In this document: positions 30,604-40,662 of the stretch, in pieces | How positions within the stretch are numbered: position 1 is the first letter of the stretch | Layout: the number at the start of each line of letters is the position of its first letter | Source: Mycobacterium sp. | GTDB taxonomy: Bacteria > Actinomycetota > Actinomycetes > Mycobacteriales > Mycobacteriaceae | Assembly (NCBI GenBank): GCA_011620645.1 | Contig: WOYS01000020.1 | Span: 72,794-136,793, forward strand | DNA length: 64,000 nt | Reading direction: 5' to 3' | The notes under the pieces: model-generated | What the model saw: the letters and a program-made list of their open reading frames with translations, nothing else | Databases searched by the model: none | Told to the model about the DNA's origin: nothing | Made by a program: the position numbers and the translations under genes

Positions 30604-31958
30604 CGCTCGATCAGCAGTCCGTCGGTCTGTGCCGGGCTACGTGGTCCGAAGTTCTCCGACGCGTAGCCGATCGCGATGGCGCCCAACGGCTCCCAGTCGT
30701 CTGCGATGGCGAGCTCGCGGCGGGTGGTGTCGGCGGCGAAGATCGTGGACCCGACCCAGCAGCTGCCGACATCCCGGGCGGCCAACGCCACCAGCAGGCC
30801 CTGTACCGCGGCCCCGGCGGCGACGGTGAACATGGTGTGCTCGGCCGCCGTACGCTCGGGATCCGGATAGCTGTGCGCACCATCGGCAACCATGAAGGGA
30901 ATGATGAGTTCGGTTGCGTCGTAGAGAATTCGGCCGCGGCCTGTGCGGCGCGTAGCGTCCTCGTCGGAACGGCCGTCGGCGGTCAGATCGGCATGCCATT
31001 GCCGCTTCATCGCATCGAGCAGTCGGGTCCTGGTCTGCGGGTCGCGCACCCATACGAAACGAACCGGCCGGGTGTGGTGCGGGGCCGGTGCGGTCAGGGC
31101 TTCGGCGACCGCCTCCTCGATGAGTTCGGCGGCGACGGCCTCGGCGTTGAACTGCCGCACCGAACGGCGCAACAGCTGCGCCTGCCGGCGGCCCAGTTCG
31201 ATGGCCTCTGCGGTGCCGAGCCAGAACAGGTCTTCCTCGCCGCTGCGCACCAGGGTGTGCCCATTGGAGCCGTCGTCGTGCAATTTCAGTCCGCGGACGA
31301 CGGCGACCGGGACACCGGTGAGCTTGCCCTTCACCAGATCCCCGGCCGCGGCGAGTTCGTCGGCCACCGCGATTTCGGTCACCACGAGTTCGTTGCCGTG
31401 GGCGTCGTGTGCACCGGCGTAACCGTGCAGCACGGTCAATCCGGCGGCTCCGATAGCGACATCGGTCTGCCCGTTGCGCCAGGTCCGTCCCATGGTGTCG
31501 GTGATGACGATGCCGACCCGCACACCCAGATGCGCTGCGATGCCGTTCCGGATCGCCGCGGCGCTGCCGTCCGGGTCGACCGGTAGCAGTGCGAGTTCGG
31601 CGGTGTCGATGTTCGAGCCGTCCACACCGGCGGCGGCCTGGATCAGGCCGATGGCGTTCTCGGTGATGAGTGTCTTGCCCTTGCGGGCCAGCACGCGGAC
31701 CGCCTCATCGTCGATGAGCTTGCGGCGCAAGGTGTCCCGTTGCTCAGGATCGGTGGGTGCGGCGACGATGCGGCCCTCGGCCTTGGAGAGCACCTTGCTG
31801 GTGATGATCACCACGTCGTCGTCACGCAGCCAGTCGGCGGCACTGGCGATCGCCGCGGCCAGATTGTCGCCGGGACGGAATTCGCCGAGCCCGGTGACCG
31901 GGATGATCTCGATGACCTTCGCGGTTCCATGTTCGGCGCTTGCGTGTTCGGTGCTCAC
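30600..31958 (-). CDS. fbiB: Coenzyme F420:L-glutamate ligase / dehydro-F420 reductase FbiB
   Basis: 452 residues in two domains: N-terminal CofE-like gamma-glutamyl ligase ([28 protein letters not shown]) and C-terminal nitroreductase-fold FMN domain (S-V-R-Q-F to V-G-S-C-W-V-G-S). It elongates the F420 glutamate tail and reduces dehydro-F420-0. GTG 31958 overlaps the fbiA stop (GTGA). Orthologue of Rv3262. Confidence 0.95.
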   Translation of the reverse strand: MSTEHASAEHGTAKVIEIIPVTGLGEFRPGDNLAAAIASAADWLRDDDVVIITSKVLSKAEGRIVAAPTDPEQRDTLRRKLIDDEAVRVLARKGKTLITENAIGLIQAAAGVDGSNIDTAELALLPVDPDGSAAAIRNGIAAHLGVRVGIVITDTMGRTWRNGQTDVAIGAAGLTVLHGYAGAHDAHGNELVVTEIAVADELAAAGDLVKGKLTGVPVAVVRGLKLHDDGSNGHTLVRSGEEDLFWLGTAEAIELGRRQAQLLRRSVRQFNAEAVAAELIEEAVAEALTAPAPHHTRPVRFVWVRDPQTRTRLLDAMKRQWHADLTADGRSDEDATRRTGRGRILYDATELIIPFMVADGAHSYPDPERTAAEHTMFTVAAGAAVQGLLVALAARDVGSCWVGSTIFAADTTRRELAIADDWEPLGAIAIGYASENFGPRSPAQTDGLLIER

Positions 31959-32953
31959 AGCGAGACGCCCGCCAATTGAAGGCCGGCCCGCACCATCTCG
32001 GCGGTGATGCCCGGGTCGGTCATCAGCAGGGGAGCGGAGCGCACGTCGACGCCCTCGATGACCGCGCTGTCACCCTGGTGGATCAGCCAGCCGTCCAGAA
32101 TGCCGACTCCGCTGCGGGCGCCGAAGTGCTTTCCGACGGCCTCCGAGGAGGATTCGACGCCGATTGCCGAGAGGCACTCGTCGGCCATTCCGCGCAACGG
32201 CTTTCCGGCGATGATCGGCGAGTACCCGATGACCGGCGCGGCGGTGGACCGCAGTGCGCCACGGATGCCGCCGACGGCGAGAATGGAGCCGATGCTGACC
32301 ACCGGATTGGACGGGGCGATCAACACGATGTCTGCGTCGGCGATCGCTTCGGCCACACCGGATGCGGCGGTGGCCTTGTCGGACCCGACGAACGCGAAGC
32401 TGTGGGTCGGAATCTTCGCGCGATAGCGCACCCACCACTCCTGGAAGTGGATCGCCCTGCGCTCGCCGTCGGGATCGGTGACGACGACATGGGTTTCGCT
32501 GCGGTCATCGCTGGCCGGCAGCAGTCGGGCGCCGGGCGCCCATCGGGCGCACAGTGCCTCGGTGACCTGTGAGAGCGGATATCCGGCCCTAAGCATCTGA
32601 CTGCGCACCAGATGGGTGGCCAGATCGCGGTCACCGAGCCCGAACCAGTCGGGCTGCACACCGTAGGCGGCGAGTTCCTCCTTGGCATGCCAGGTTTCGT
32701 CGCGGTGTCCCCAGCCACGCTCCGGATCGATGCCGCCGCCGAGGGTGTACATGCAGGTATCGAGGTCGGGGCAGATTCGCATGCCGTACATCCAGGCGTC
32801 GTCTCCCACGTTGACGATCGCCGTCAGCTCGTGTTGAGTGGGCGCCTCGGATTTGCCCGACGAGCCGGCAAACTGCCCCAGTCGCAGCAGATGTTGCACT
32901 CCCAGGAGGAATCGTGCGCCGCCCACGCCGCCGACCAGAACTGTGACCCTCAC
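31955..32953 (-). CDS. fbiA: F420-0 precursor transferase FbiA
   Basis: 332 residues, orthologue of Rv3261. CofD-like enzyme joining the phosphoenolpyruvyl (or phospholactyl) group to Fo. Motifs: [28 protein letters not shown] and [12 protein letters not shown] 32953 gives V-R-V-T-V-L, aligning with the M. tuberculosis start; a TAGGGT lies eight bases upstream of it, so initiation may be leaderless. First gene of fbiA-fbiB-Nudix. Confidence 0.95.
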   Translation of the reverse strand: MRVTVLVGGVGGARFLLGVQHLLRLGQFAGSSGKSEAPTQHELTAIVNVGDDAWMYGMRICPDLDTCMYTLGGGIDPERGWGHRDETWHAKEELAAYGVQPDWFGLGDRDLATHLVRSQMLRAGYPLSQVTEALCARWAPGARLLPASDDRSETHVVVTDPDGERRAIHFQEWWVRYRAKIPTHSFAFVGSDKATAASGVAEAIADADIVLIAPSNPVVSIGSILAVGGIRGALRSTAAPVIGYSPIIAGKPLRGMADECLSAIGVESSSEAVGKHFGARSGVGILDGWLIHQGDSAVIEGVDVRSAPLLMTDPGITAEMVRAGLQLAGVSL

Positions 32954-33312
32954 GCCCTCAGACCCTAGGCCAGCCAGCATTCTTCGATGCCGCCGCCCGG
33001 GTTGTGGTGGACACGCCGGGGCGTGGACACGCCGGATCTATGTCACGAGATGGTATGTAAAGCGGCCGTTCCGCTTGACCGTGGCAGCTAACGCGTGTCT
33101 AATCACATCAGTGTCATTACGTGGTTCGACCGCCGGTTTCGGTGCGGCAGACCGGGATTCGATCATCTGTTCGAATGCGGATGGCCTTACATCACAATAG
33201 TGATAGCTGGGGCAGTGCTGGAGGGGTTTGGCGATTCGCTATTTCGTGAATTCAGCAGGTGTCCTGAACGAGGCAATAACGGGGACAACCAGATTAGGGG
33301 AGGAGGCGGAAC
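32954..33312. promoter_or_regulatory. 359-base divergent region between fbiA and whiB2 with paired GTGGACACGCCGG boxes
   Basis: No gene is evident. A 13-bp sequence, GTGGACACGCCGG, occurs at 33007-33019 and again at 33023-33035, a 16-bp phase, and TGTCAC follows at 33041-33046. GACAC is the core bound by WhiA together with WhiB in Streptomyces. whiB2 would have a long 5' leader; its ribosome-binding site AGGAGG is at 33301-33306. Confidence 0.5.
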
Positions 33313-33708
33313 ATGTCTTTTGAGCAGGTCGATCTCGACCGCGCGCTCCGGTTCGAAGACCGGATGCTCGGTTCAGTGGGCAGTGCACCGCACACCACTA
33401 CCGGCCCAGCGGCAGGCGAAATTATTGGGCGCCCGCAGTTGAGTTTGGTGCCCGAGCGAATCGAGTTGGCGCCCGAGTCGTTTGAAGATGACGATCAATG
33501 GCAGGAGCGCGGTCTGTGTGCGCAGACCGACCCTGAGGCATTCTTCCCCGAGAAGGGCGGCTCGACGCGCGAGGCCAAGCGCATCTGCCAGGGCTGCGAG
33601 GTCCGCGACCGGTGCCTGGAGTATGCACTGGCCAACGACGAGCGCTTCGGCATCTGGGGTGGCCTGTCCGAGCGTGAACGGCGCCGCCTCAAGCGCGGCA
33701 TCGTCTAG
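33313..33708 (+). CDS. whiB2: Iron-sulfur transcriptional regulator WhiB2 (WhmD)
   Basis: 131 residues. Four cluster-binding cysteines at 69, 92, 95 and 101, the G-I-W-G-G turn and the basic tail R-E-R-R-R-L-K-R-G. WhiB2/WhmD is essential for septation in mycobacteria and acts with WhiA. The ~60-residue N-terminal extension before the WhiB core matches rapid growers and is absent from the 89-residue annotated M. tuberculosis protein. ATG 33313 lies six bases after AGGAGG. Confidence 0.95.
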   Translation: MSFEQVDLDRALRFEDRMLGSVGSAPHTTTGPAAGEIIGRPQLSLVPERIELAPESFEDDDQWQERGLCAQTDPEAFFPEKGGSTREAKRICQGCEVRDRCLEYALANDERFGIWGGLSERERRRLKRGIV

Positions 33709-33740
33709 CGGTTCGCACGCGGCCGTCTCGGCCACGCGCG

Positions 33741-34163
33741 CTATTCGTCGTCGATCGATGGGTCGATGACGGAGGGCTCGACGCCCAGGTGTGTGGCGAC
33801 CTGCGCCACCAACACCTCGTGCAACAACTCGGCGAGTTCGTCGGTGTTTTTTGCGCGCCGTTCAATTGGCTTGCGAAACAGCACTATTCGCGCCCGCGTG
33901 GAGTTTCCGCGGATATCGACACCGGCCGGGATCAACCGGGCCAGCGCGATCGGACCGTCGGCGATGACCTCCGGCGGCCACTGCACGCTGTCGGGATCCT
34001 TGGGCGAGATGCGCGGGATCTCGTCGACCGCCACGTCCAGTCCGGACACTCGGTGATGCCACCGGCGTTCGATCGGCTCGTAGGCCTCCAGCACCGCCAT
34101 GTCGAACCGTTCGGCTCTGCTGCGCCAGCCGGGCACTGTTTGCGGCAACAGGGATCCACGCAT
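33741..34163 (-). CDS. Metallopeptidase-family protein with a degenerate zinc motif
   Basis: 140 residues, orthologue of Rv3259. The family (zincin-like) normally has HExxH; here the helix reads L-L-H-E-V-L-V-A-Q-V-A-T-H, so the second metal His at +4 is Val. Catalysis by the usual mechanism is therefore doubtful. ATG 34163 (M-R-G-S-L-L-P) is the family start; the frame is open well upstream but unconserved. Convergent with whiB2 (32-base gap) and divergent from the DUF3499 gene. Confidence 0.85.
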   Translation of the reverse strand: MRGSLLPQTVPGWRSRAERFDMAVLEAYEPIERRWHHRVSGLDVAVDEIPRISPKDPDSVQWPPEVIADGPIALARLIPAGVDIRGNSTRARIVLFRKPIERRAKNTDELAELLHEVLVAQVATHLGVEPSVIDPSIDDE

Positions 34164-34279
34164 GCCCCGGCCGCGTCGGGATCCCCGATGGTTGCGCTGC
34201 ACCACGGAGGAGATGGTAACGGTTGGAGATCGGGCCTCTCCCACGCGCGTGTCCGGAGGCCCGCGGCGTCGCTGCACGA

Positions 34280-34295
34280 TAATCTTCCGAACGTG
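34280..34295 (+). promoter_or_regulatory. -10 hexamer of a leaderless transcript for the DUF3499 gene
   Basis: TAATCT (34280-34285), seven bases, then GTG. No ribosome-binding site is present, so leaderless initiation is likely. Confidence 0.55.
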
Positions 34296-34724
34296 AACGC
34301 TCCCCGTCGCTGCTGCAGGCCAGGGTGCCCGCACTACGCCGTGGCGACGCTGACCTTCGTCTATTCGGACTCGACAGCCGTCGTCGGACCACTCGCGACG
34401 GTGTCTGAGCCCCATTCCTGGGATCTCTGTGTCGTGCATGCCGGTCGGATCACCGCTCCCCGCGGCTGGGAGTTGGTCCGCCACGCGGGTCCACTTCCCA
34501 CCCACCCCGATGAGGACGACCTCGTCGCACTCGCCGACGCCGTCCGGGAGGGTCGCGAAGGCGTCCACTCCCTGGTGAACGGTGTCACCGCAGGTTTTTC
34601 CGATCCCAGAACCGGGATCTCGGGCGGATCGCTGATGGCGCCGCCGGCCCGTCGCCCGGAACCCAACGGCCGCCGTCGCGGTCATCTCCGGGTGCTCCCG
34701 GACCCCGAACCCAGCTCTGAATAG
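34293..34724 (+). CDS. DUF3499 protein (Rv3258c-type)
   Basis: 143 residues. N-terminal C-C-R-P-G-C and the later W-D-L-C-V-V-H place Cys and His residues as in a small zinc-binding domain; the C-terminal half is variable and Pro/Arg-rich. Conserved in Actinobacteria next to the phosphomannomutase gene, but function is unknown. GTG 34293 is supported by the leaderless -10 geometry. Confidence 0.85.
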   Translation: MNAPRRCCRPGCPHYAVATLTFVYSDSTAVVGPLATVSEPHSWDLCVVHAGRITAPRGWELVRHAGPLPTHPDEDDLVALADAVREGREGVHSLVNGVTAGFSDPRTGISGGSLMAPPARRPEPNGRRRGHLRVLPDPEPSSE

Positions 34725-34890
34725 CTGCGGCGCAGCTGCCGCCAGATCCGTCGCCGGTGCCGTGTCGCCGGACTGCGGGCCGTCGGCCGCTCCCGGCTCC
34801 CGGGGCCCGCGACGGTGGTCGTGCCGAGCCACTAGGCTGAGTGACCAGAGCAGTTCCCCCGATTCCCCGTACACACAGAGAGCGAGAGCC

Positions 34891-36288
34891 ATGTCTCGGT
34901 CCGCTGAGGCTGTCCACGCTGTCATCAAGGCTTACGACGTGCGGGGCCTGGTCGGAGATCAGATCGACGAGGCATTCGTGCGCGATGTCGGCGGGGCCTT
35001 CGCCCGGCTGGTACGCGACGAGGGACCGCACGAGGTGAGTGAAGTCGTCGTCGGTTACGACATGCGCGACAGTTCCCCCGCGCTGGCCGATGCGTTCGCC
35101 GAAGGTGTCATCGCCCAGGGGCTCGACGTGGTGCGGATCGGGCTGGCCTCGACCGACCAGCTGTACTTCGCCTCGGGTCTGCTGGACTGCCCGGGCGCGA
35201 TGTTCACCGCCAGCCACAACCCGGCCGCCTACAACGGCATCAAGCTGTGCCGGGCGGGCGCCAAGCCCGTCGGCAAGGACACCGGTCTGCTGATCATCAG
35301 CGACGAGGTCATCAACGGTGTGCCGCCGTACGACGGCGCCGCCGGCACGATCACCGATCGCGATGTGCTCGCCGAGTACGGCGAGTTCCTGCGCGAACTC
35401 GTCGACTTGTCGGAGCTGCGTCCGCTGCGGGTGGCGGTCGACGCCGGTAACGGCATGGGTGGGCACACCACGCCCGCGGTGCTCGAGGTGATCCCCGGGA
35501 TCACGGTGCTGCCGCTGTTCTTCGAACTCGACGGCACGTTCCCCAATCACGAGGCCAACCCGCTGGATCCGGCGAACCTCGTCGACCTGCAGGCCCATGT
35601 CCTGGCGACCGGAGCCGATATCGGCCTGGCCTTCGACGGTGACGCCGACCGCTGTTTCGTCGTCGACGAAAAGGGTCTGCCCGTTTCACCTTCCACGGTG
35701 ACCGCACTGGTGGCGGCCCGCGAACTCGGGCGCGAAATCGGTGCCACCGTGATCCACAATCTGATCACCTCCCGGGCGGTGCCGGAACTGATCGTCGAGC
35801 GCGGAGGCACCGCGGTGCGTTCCCGAGTGGGCCACTCCTACATCAAGGGCCTGATGGCCGACACCGGCGCCATCTTCGGCGGCGAGCACTCGGCACACTA
35901 CTACTTCCGGGACTTCTGGGGCGCCGACTCGGGCATGCTGGCCGCGCTGCACGTACTCGCCGCGCTGGGCGAACAGCAGCGCCCGCTGTCCGAACTGATG
36001 TCCGACTACCAGCGGTATGAGGCCTCCGGGGAGATCAACTTCACCGTCGCCGACGCGCCGGGCTGTGTGGATGCGGTACTCGCCACCATCGGCAGCCGCA
36101 TCCAGTCGCTCGATCACCTCGACGGCGTCACCGTCGACCTCGGTGACGACCGCTGGTTCAACCTGCGTACCTCCAACACCGAACCGCTGCTGCGGCTCAA
36201 CGTCGAGGCCCGCACCGCCGAAGAGGTCGACGAGGTGGTGCAACAGGTGGCGAATCTGATTGCCGCGCGCGGCGAGTCGGCACCATGA
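34891..36288 (+). CDS. pmmA: Phosphomannomutase/phosphoglucomutase
   Basis: 465 residues, orthologue of Rv3257c. Interconverts mannose-6-P and mannose-1-P for GDP-mannose. The phosphoserine loop is F-T-A-S-H-N-P, the metal loop D-G-D-A-D-R, the sugar loop G-G-E-H-S-A-H and the phosphate-binding T-S-N-T-E-P are intact. ATG 34891 follows GAGAGCGAGAG. Its stop overlaps the next gene by ATGA (36285-36288). Confidence 0.94.
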   Translation: MSRSAEAVHAVIKAYDVRGLVGDQIDEAFVRDVGGAFARLVRDEGPHEVSEVVVGYDMRDSSPALADAFAEGVIAQGLDVVRIGLASTDQLYFASGLLDCPGAMFTASHNPAAYNGIKLCRAGAKPVGKDTGLLIISDEVINGVPPYDGAAGTITDRDVLAEYGEFLRELVDLSELRPLRVAVDAGNGMGGHTTPAVLEVIPGITVLPLFFELDGTFPNHEANPLDPANLVDLQAHVLATGADIGLAFDGDADRCFVVDEKGLPVSPSTVTALVAARELGREIGATVIHNLITSRAVPELIVERGGTAVRSRVGHSYIKGLMADTGAIFGGEHSAHYYFRDFWGADSGMLAALHVLAALGEQQRPLSELMSDYQRYEASGEINFTVADAPGCVDAVLATIGSRIQSLDHLDGVTVDLGDDRWFNLRTSNTEPLLRLNVEARTAEEVDEVVQQVANLIAARGESAP

Positions 36289-37355
36289 CCCCCCGGGCGG
36301 TCACCATCGACCTCGACGATGTCGAGGGGTTGCTGGCTGCCGACCGGGAAGGGTTGTTGCGGGCGGCCGCAATGGCCGGAGCGCAGGTGCGCGCCACGGC
36401 GGCCGCCGTCGACGAAGGCGCGCTGGATTCGCTGCGTTCCGACACCCCGCCCCGGACACTGATTTGGGTCGCTGATGGCGGTCCGGCGCGCGCGGCGGGC
36501 ACCGTGCTGGCGGCCGCACTCGGCGCGGCCGCCGGCGTACCGATCGTGGTGGCCTCGGAGTTGCCGCCGTGGACCGGTGCGCTGGATATCGTGGTGGTGG
36601 CAGGGCCCGACGCGGGGGATTCTGTGTTGGTGACGGCCGCGGCGACGGGCGTGCGCCGGGGGGCGCGGGTCGTCCTCGTCGCACCGAACGAAGGACCGCT
36701 GCGCGATGTGACTGCGCGCCGGGCGGCCGTCCTGGCGCCGCGGCTGCCGGTGCCCGACGAGTTCGGACTGACCCGGTATCTGGCTGCCGGCGTGGCGGTG
36801 CTGGCCGTCGCGGACGCTGCGTTGCGGGTCGACCTCGGGGCGTTGGCCGACGAACTGGACGCCGAGGCGCTGCGCAACAGCGTGACGCGAGAGCTGTTCA
36901 CCAATCCTGCCAAGAGCCTGGCCGAGCGGCTGGCCGGCCGAGAAGTGGTGCTGGCCGGGGACAGCGCGGCGACACTGGCGCTGGCCCAGCACAGCGCGGC
37001 GGTGCTGCTGCGGGTCGCGCGTCAGGTGGTCGCGGCGGTCGGGCTGGCCGACGCGCTGGCCGCGGTGAGCCCGCTGAACATCGCCCCGGTCGACTACGAG
37101 ACCGCCCTGTTCCATGACGAGGAACTCGACGGCCCGTTGCCGTCCCGGGTTCGTACGGTTGTGCTGACCTCCGACGAGCAACGGCCCGTGGTGGTTGCGC
37201 GCACCGAGGGGTTCGCCGATCTCGATGTGGTCAGCGCCGACAATGTGCTCGATATCGCGACGACGATCGGCGGCGTCCGACCCGAGCAGCAGTTGGCGAC
37301 GGTGGCGGTGCGCCTGGAGATGGCGGCCGTATACCTACGACTGGTGCGAGGTTGA
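36285..37355 (+). CDS. TobH-like SIS/phosphosugar-isomerase-fold protein (Rv3256c-type)
   Basis: 356 residues, Ala-rich, with two sugar-isomerase-like Rossmann halves (T-L-I-W-V-A-D-G-G-P-A-R; I-V-V-V-A-G-P-D-A-G-D). Relatives are annotated as TobH or bifunctional phosphoglucose/phosphomannose isomerase-like. Situated between phosphomannomutase and ManA with overlapping or near-overlapping junctions, so it probably serves mannose metabolism. The activity is not established. Confidence 0.82.
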   Translation: MTPRAVTIDLDDVEGLLAADREGLLRAAAMAGAQVRATAAAVDEGALDSLRSDTPPRTLIWVADGGPARAAGTVLAAALGAAAGVPIVVASELPPWTGALDIVVVAGPDAGDSVLVTAAATGVRRGARVVLVAPNEGPLRDVTARRAAVLAPRLPVPDEFGLTRYLAAGVAVLAVADAALRVDLGALADELDAEALRNSVTRELFTNPAKSLAERLAGREVVLAGDSAATLALAQHSAAVLLRVARQVVAAVGLADALAAVSPLNIAPVDYETALFHDEELDGPLPSRVRTVVLTSDEQRPVVVARTEGFADLDVVSADNVLDIATTIGGVRPEQQLATVAVRLEMAAVYLRLVRG

Positions 37356-37359
37356 GAGC

Positions 37360-38586
37360 GTGAACCTGCTGCGTGGAGCTCTGCGCAAATACGCTTGGGG
37401 ATCGCGTACGGCTATTGCTGAATTCACCGGAAGGCGTAGCCCCACACCGCATCCCGAGGCCGAGCTGTGGCTCGGTGCGCATCCCGGCGATCCGGCGCAC
37501 TGCGAAACCGACTCCGGCGAGCGGTCGCTGCTGGACATGATCACGGCCGACCCGGAGGGACAGTTGGGCGGCCGGTCGCGTGCCCGGTTCGGGGACGCGC
37601 TGCCGTTCCTGGCCAAGGTGCTCGCCGCCGACGAACCGCTGTCCCTGCAGGCACATCCCAGTAGCCAGCAGGCGGTGCACGGCTACGAGCGTGAGGAGCG
37701 CCTGGGTATTCCGGTGTCGGCGCCGACCCGGAACTACCGGGACGCCAGCCATAAGCCGGAGCTGATCGTCGCACTGGGGCAGTTCGAGGCACTGGCGGGA
37801 TTCCGCCCTGCGGCACGCAGCGTGGAGTTCATGCGCGCGCTGGCGGTGGCAGATCTGGACCCGTTCGTCACATTGCTCAAGGACCAGTCCGATGCCGACG
37901 GGCTGCGCACGCTGTTCACCACCTGGATCACCGCTCCCCAGCCCGACCTCGACGTGCTGGTCCCATTGGTGCTCGACGGAGCTGTCAACTACATCCGTTC
38001 GGGCGCAACGACTTTCCATGCCGCAGCCAAGACAATCCTGGAACTCGGTGAACGCTATCCCGGCGATGCCGGTGTGCTGGCGGCGATGCTGCTCAATCGC
38101 ATCACGCTGCAGCCCGGCGAGGGGGTCTATCTGCCTGCCGGCAATCTGCATTCCTATCTGCACGGCGTGGGCTTCGAGGTGATGGCCAACTCGGACAATG
38201 TGTTACGCGGCGGCCTGACGCCCAAGCACGTGGATGTGCCGGAGCTGTTGCGGGTCTTGGATTTCACGCCCGCCGACGATTCGCCGATCCTGCCGCGGTC
38301 CACCCGCGGCGGGATGGAACTGGTCTATGACACCCCGGCGCCGGAGTTCGCGGTGTCGCTGCTGCAGCTCTCCGATGAACAGGTCGGCCATGAGGTCGAA
38401 GCGCCTGCCGAACACGACGGGCCGCAGGTGCTGCTGTGCACCGAGGGTGTCGTGCAGGTGCACGCCAAGGCTGGCGTGGTGACGCTGGAGCGTGGTGGCG
38501 CGGCCTGGGTGGCCGCCGATGATGGGCCCATCCGGTTGGTGGCCGATCGGCCGAGCAAGCTGTTCCGCACCACCGTCGGGATCTAA
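37360..38586 (+). CDS. manA: Mannose-6-phosphate isomerase ManA
   Basis: 408 residues, the same length as Rv3255c. Zn cupin enzyme converting fructose-6-P to mannose-6-P. Motifs: Y-A-W-G-S-R, A-E-L-W-L-G-A-H-P, L-Q-A-H-P (metal-binding Gln/His), H-K-P-E-L and N-L-H-S-Y-L-H-G. GTG 37360 is four bases after the previous stop. Last gene of the mannose operon; downstream lies the wrecked alkane-hydroxylase locus. Confidence 0.94.
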   Translation: MNLLRGALRKYAWGSRTAIAEFTGRRSPTPHPEAELWLGAHPGDPAHCETDSGERSLLDMITADPEGQLGGRSRARFGDALPFLAKVLAADEPLSLQAHPSSQQAVHGYEREERLGIPVSAPTRNYRDASHKPELIVALGQFEALAGFRPAARSVEFMRALAVADLDPFVTLLKDQSDADGLRTLFTTWITAPQPDLDVLVPLVLDGAVNYIRSGATTFHAAAKTILELGERYPGDAGVLAAMLLNRITLQPGEGVYLPAGNLHSYLHGVGFEVMANSDNVLRGGLTPKHVDVPELLRVLDFTPADDSPILPRSTRGGMELVYDTPAPEFAVSLLQLSDEQVGHEVEAPAEHDGPQVLLCTEGVVQVHAKAGVVTLERGGAAWVAADDGPIRLVADRPSKLFRTTVGI

Positions 38587-38627
38587 GAAGGTTGCCCGCC
38601 TGGATCGACGTCACGGTCATGCCTTGA

Positions 38628-38795
38628 CCGCCGATTTTATATGACTACGTCTATAGTGAAGTCAAAGGTGCTCCGCGCGAAGGATTTCCGGCCGGCACCG
38701 CCTGGTCCGATATCCCCGACGACTGGTGCGGCCCGGATTGTGCGGTGCTCGAGAAGGTCGATTTCGGAATCGTCGAGGTCAAGAGAGGACCCAAC
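38628..38795 (+). pseudogene. Remnant of rubredoxin gene rubA, fused in frame to rubB
   Basis: The frame reads [20 protein letters not shown], then [13 protein letters not shown] and E-K-V-D-F, which is the body of a RubA-type rubredoxin. The first CxxC is lost, a TGA lies at 38625-38627, and the second iron-ligand motif reads C-G-P-D-C, with the first ligand Cys of C-P-D-C replaced by Gly. The frame has no proper start and runs without a stop into rubB. alkB, expected upstream, is missing. Confidence 0.85.
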
Positions 38796-38975
38796 ATGGA
38801 TTACAAGTTGTTCGTGTGCATGCAGTGCGGATTCGAGTACGACGAGGCCAAGGGCTGGCCAGAGGACGGGATCGCCCCGGGCACCCGGTGGGATGACATC
38901 CCCGAGGACTGGTGCTGCCCGGACTGCGGTGCGGCCAAGACGGATTTCGAGATGGTCGAGGTCGCAGGGTCATAG
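38796..38975 (+). CDS. rubB: Rubredoxin RubB
   Basis: 59 residues, orthologue of Rv3250c. Two iron-ligand pairs C-M-Q-C-G and C-P-D-C-G around the rubredoxin core ([10 protein letters not shown]). Rubredoxins pass electrons to AlkB-type alkane hydroxylases. Here alkB is absent, rubA is decayed and the TetR regulator alkX is not found, so the electron acceptor of this intact rubredoxin must be encoded elsewhere or be different. Confidence 0.93.
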   Translation: MDYKLFVCMQCGFEYDEAKGWPEDGIAPGTRWDDIPEDWCCPDCGAAKTDFEMVEVAGS

Positions 38976-39196
38976 CAACAACGTCGGTCGCGTCTACGGG
39001 GCCGAGCCTCATGACGCCGTTCGCCGAGCGGTACGGTGTCATAGACACCCGGTAGCTGGCAGAGCTCTGAAGAAGCGCCTGTCCCGCGAGCCCGCAGGCC
39101 ACCGGTGTCGTCCGCGCACAGCGAGTGCGCTCAGAGGCAACGCTCGATCAAAACCGATGCCTGATCGAGAACGACGAAAAAAGGGGCTCCAACCAC
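38976..39196 (+). promoter_or_regulatory. sahH leader region with riboswitch-like pairing
   Basis: Within the 221 bases between rubB and sahH, GACACCCGG (39044-39052) can pair with CCGGTGTC (39102-39109). Inside it, GCCTG (39077-39081) pairs with CAGGC (39095-39099). AGCGC (39074-39078) can also pair with GCGCT (39127-39131) as a pseudoknot. The AGCGC..CTG/CAGG arrangement recalls the SAH riboswitch, but helix P1 does not match the usual sequence. No gene is seen. Confidence 0.35.
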
Positions 39197-40657
<1,461 letters not shown>

Positions 40658-40662
40658 GTAGC

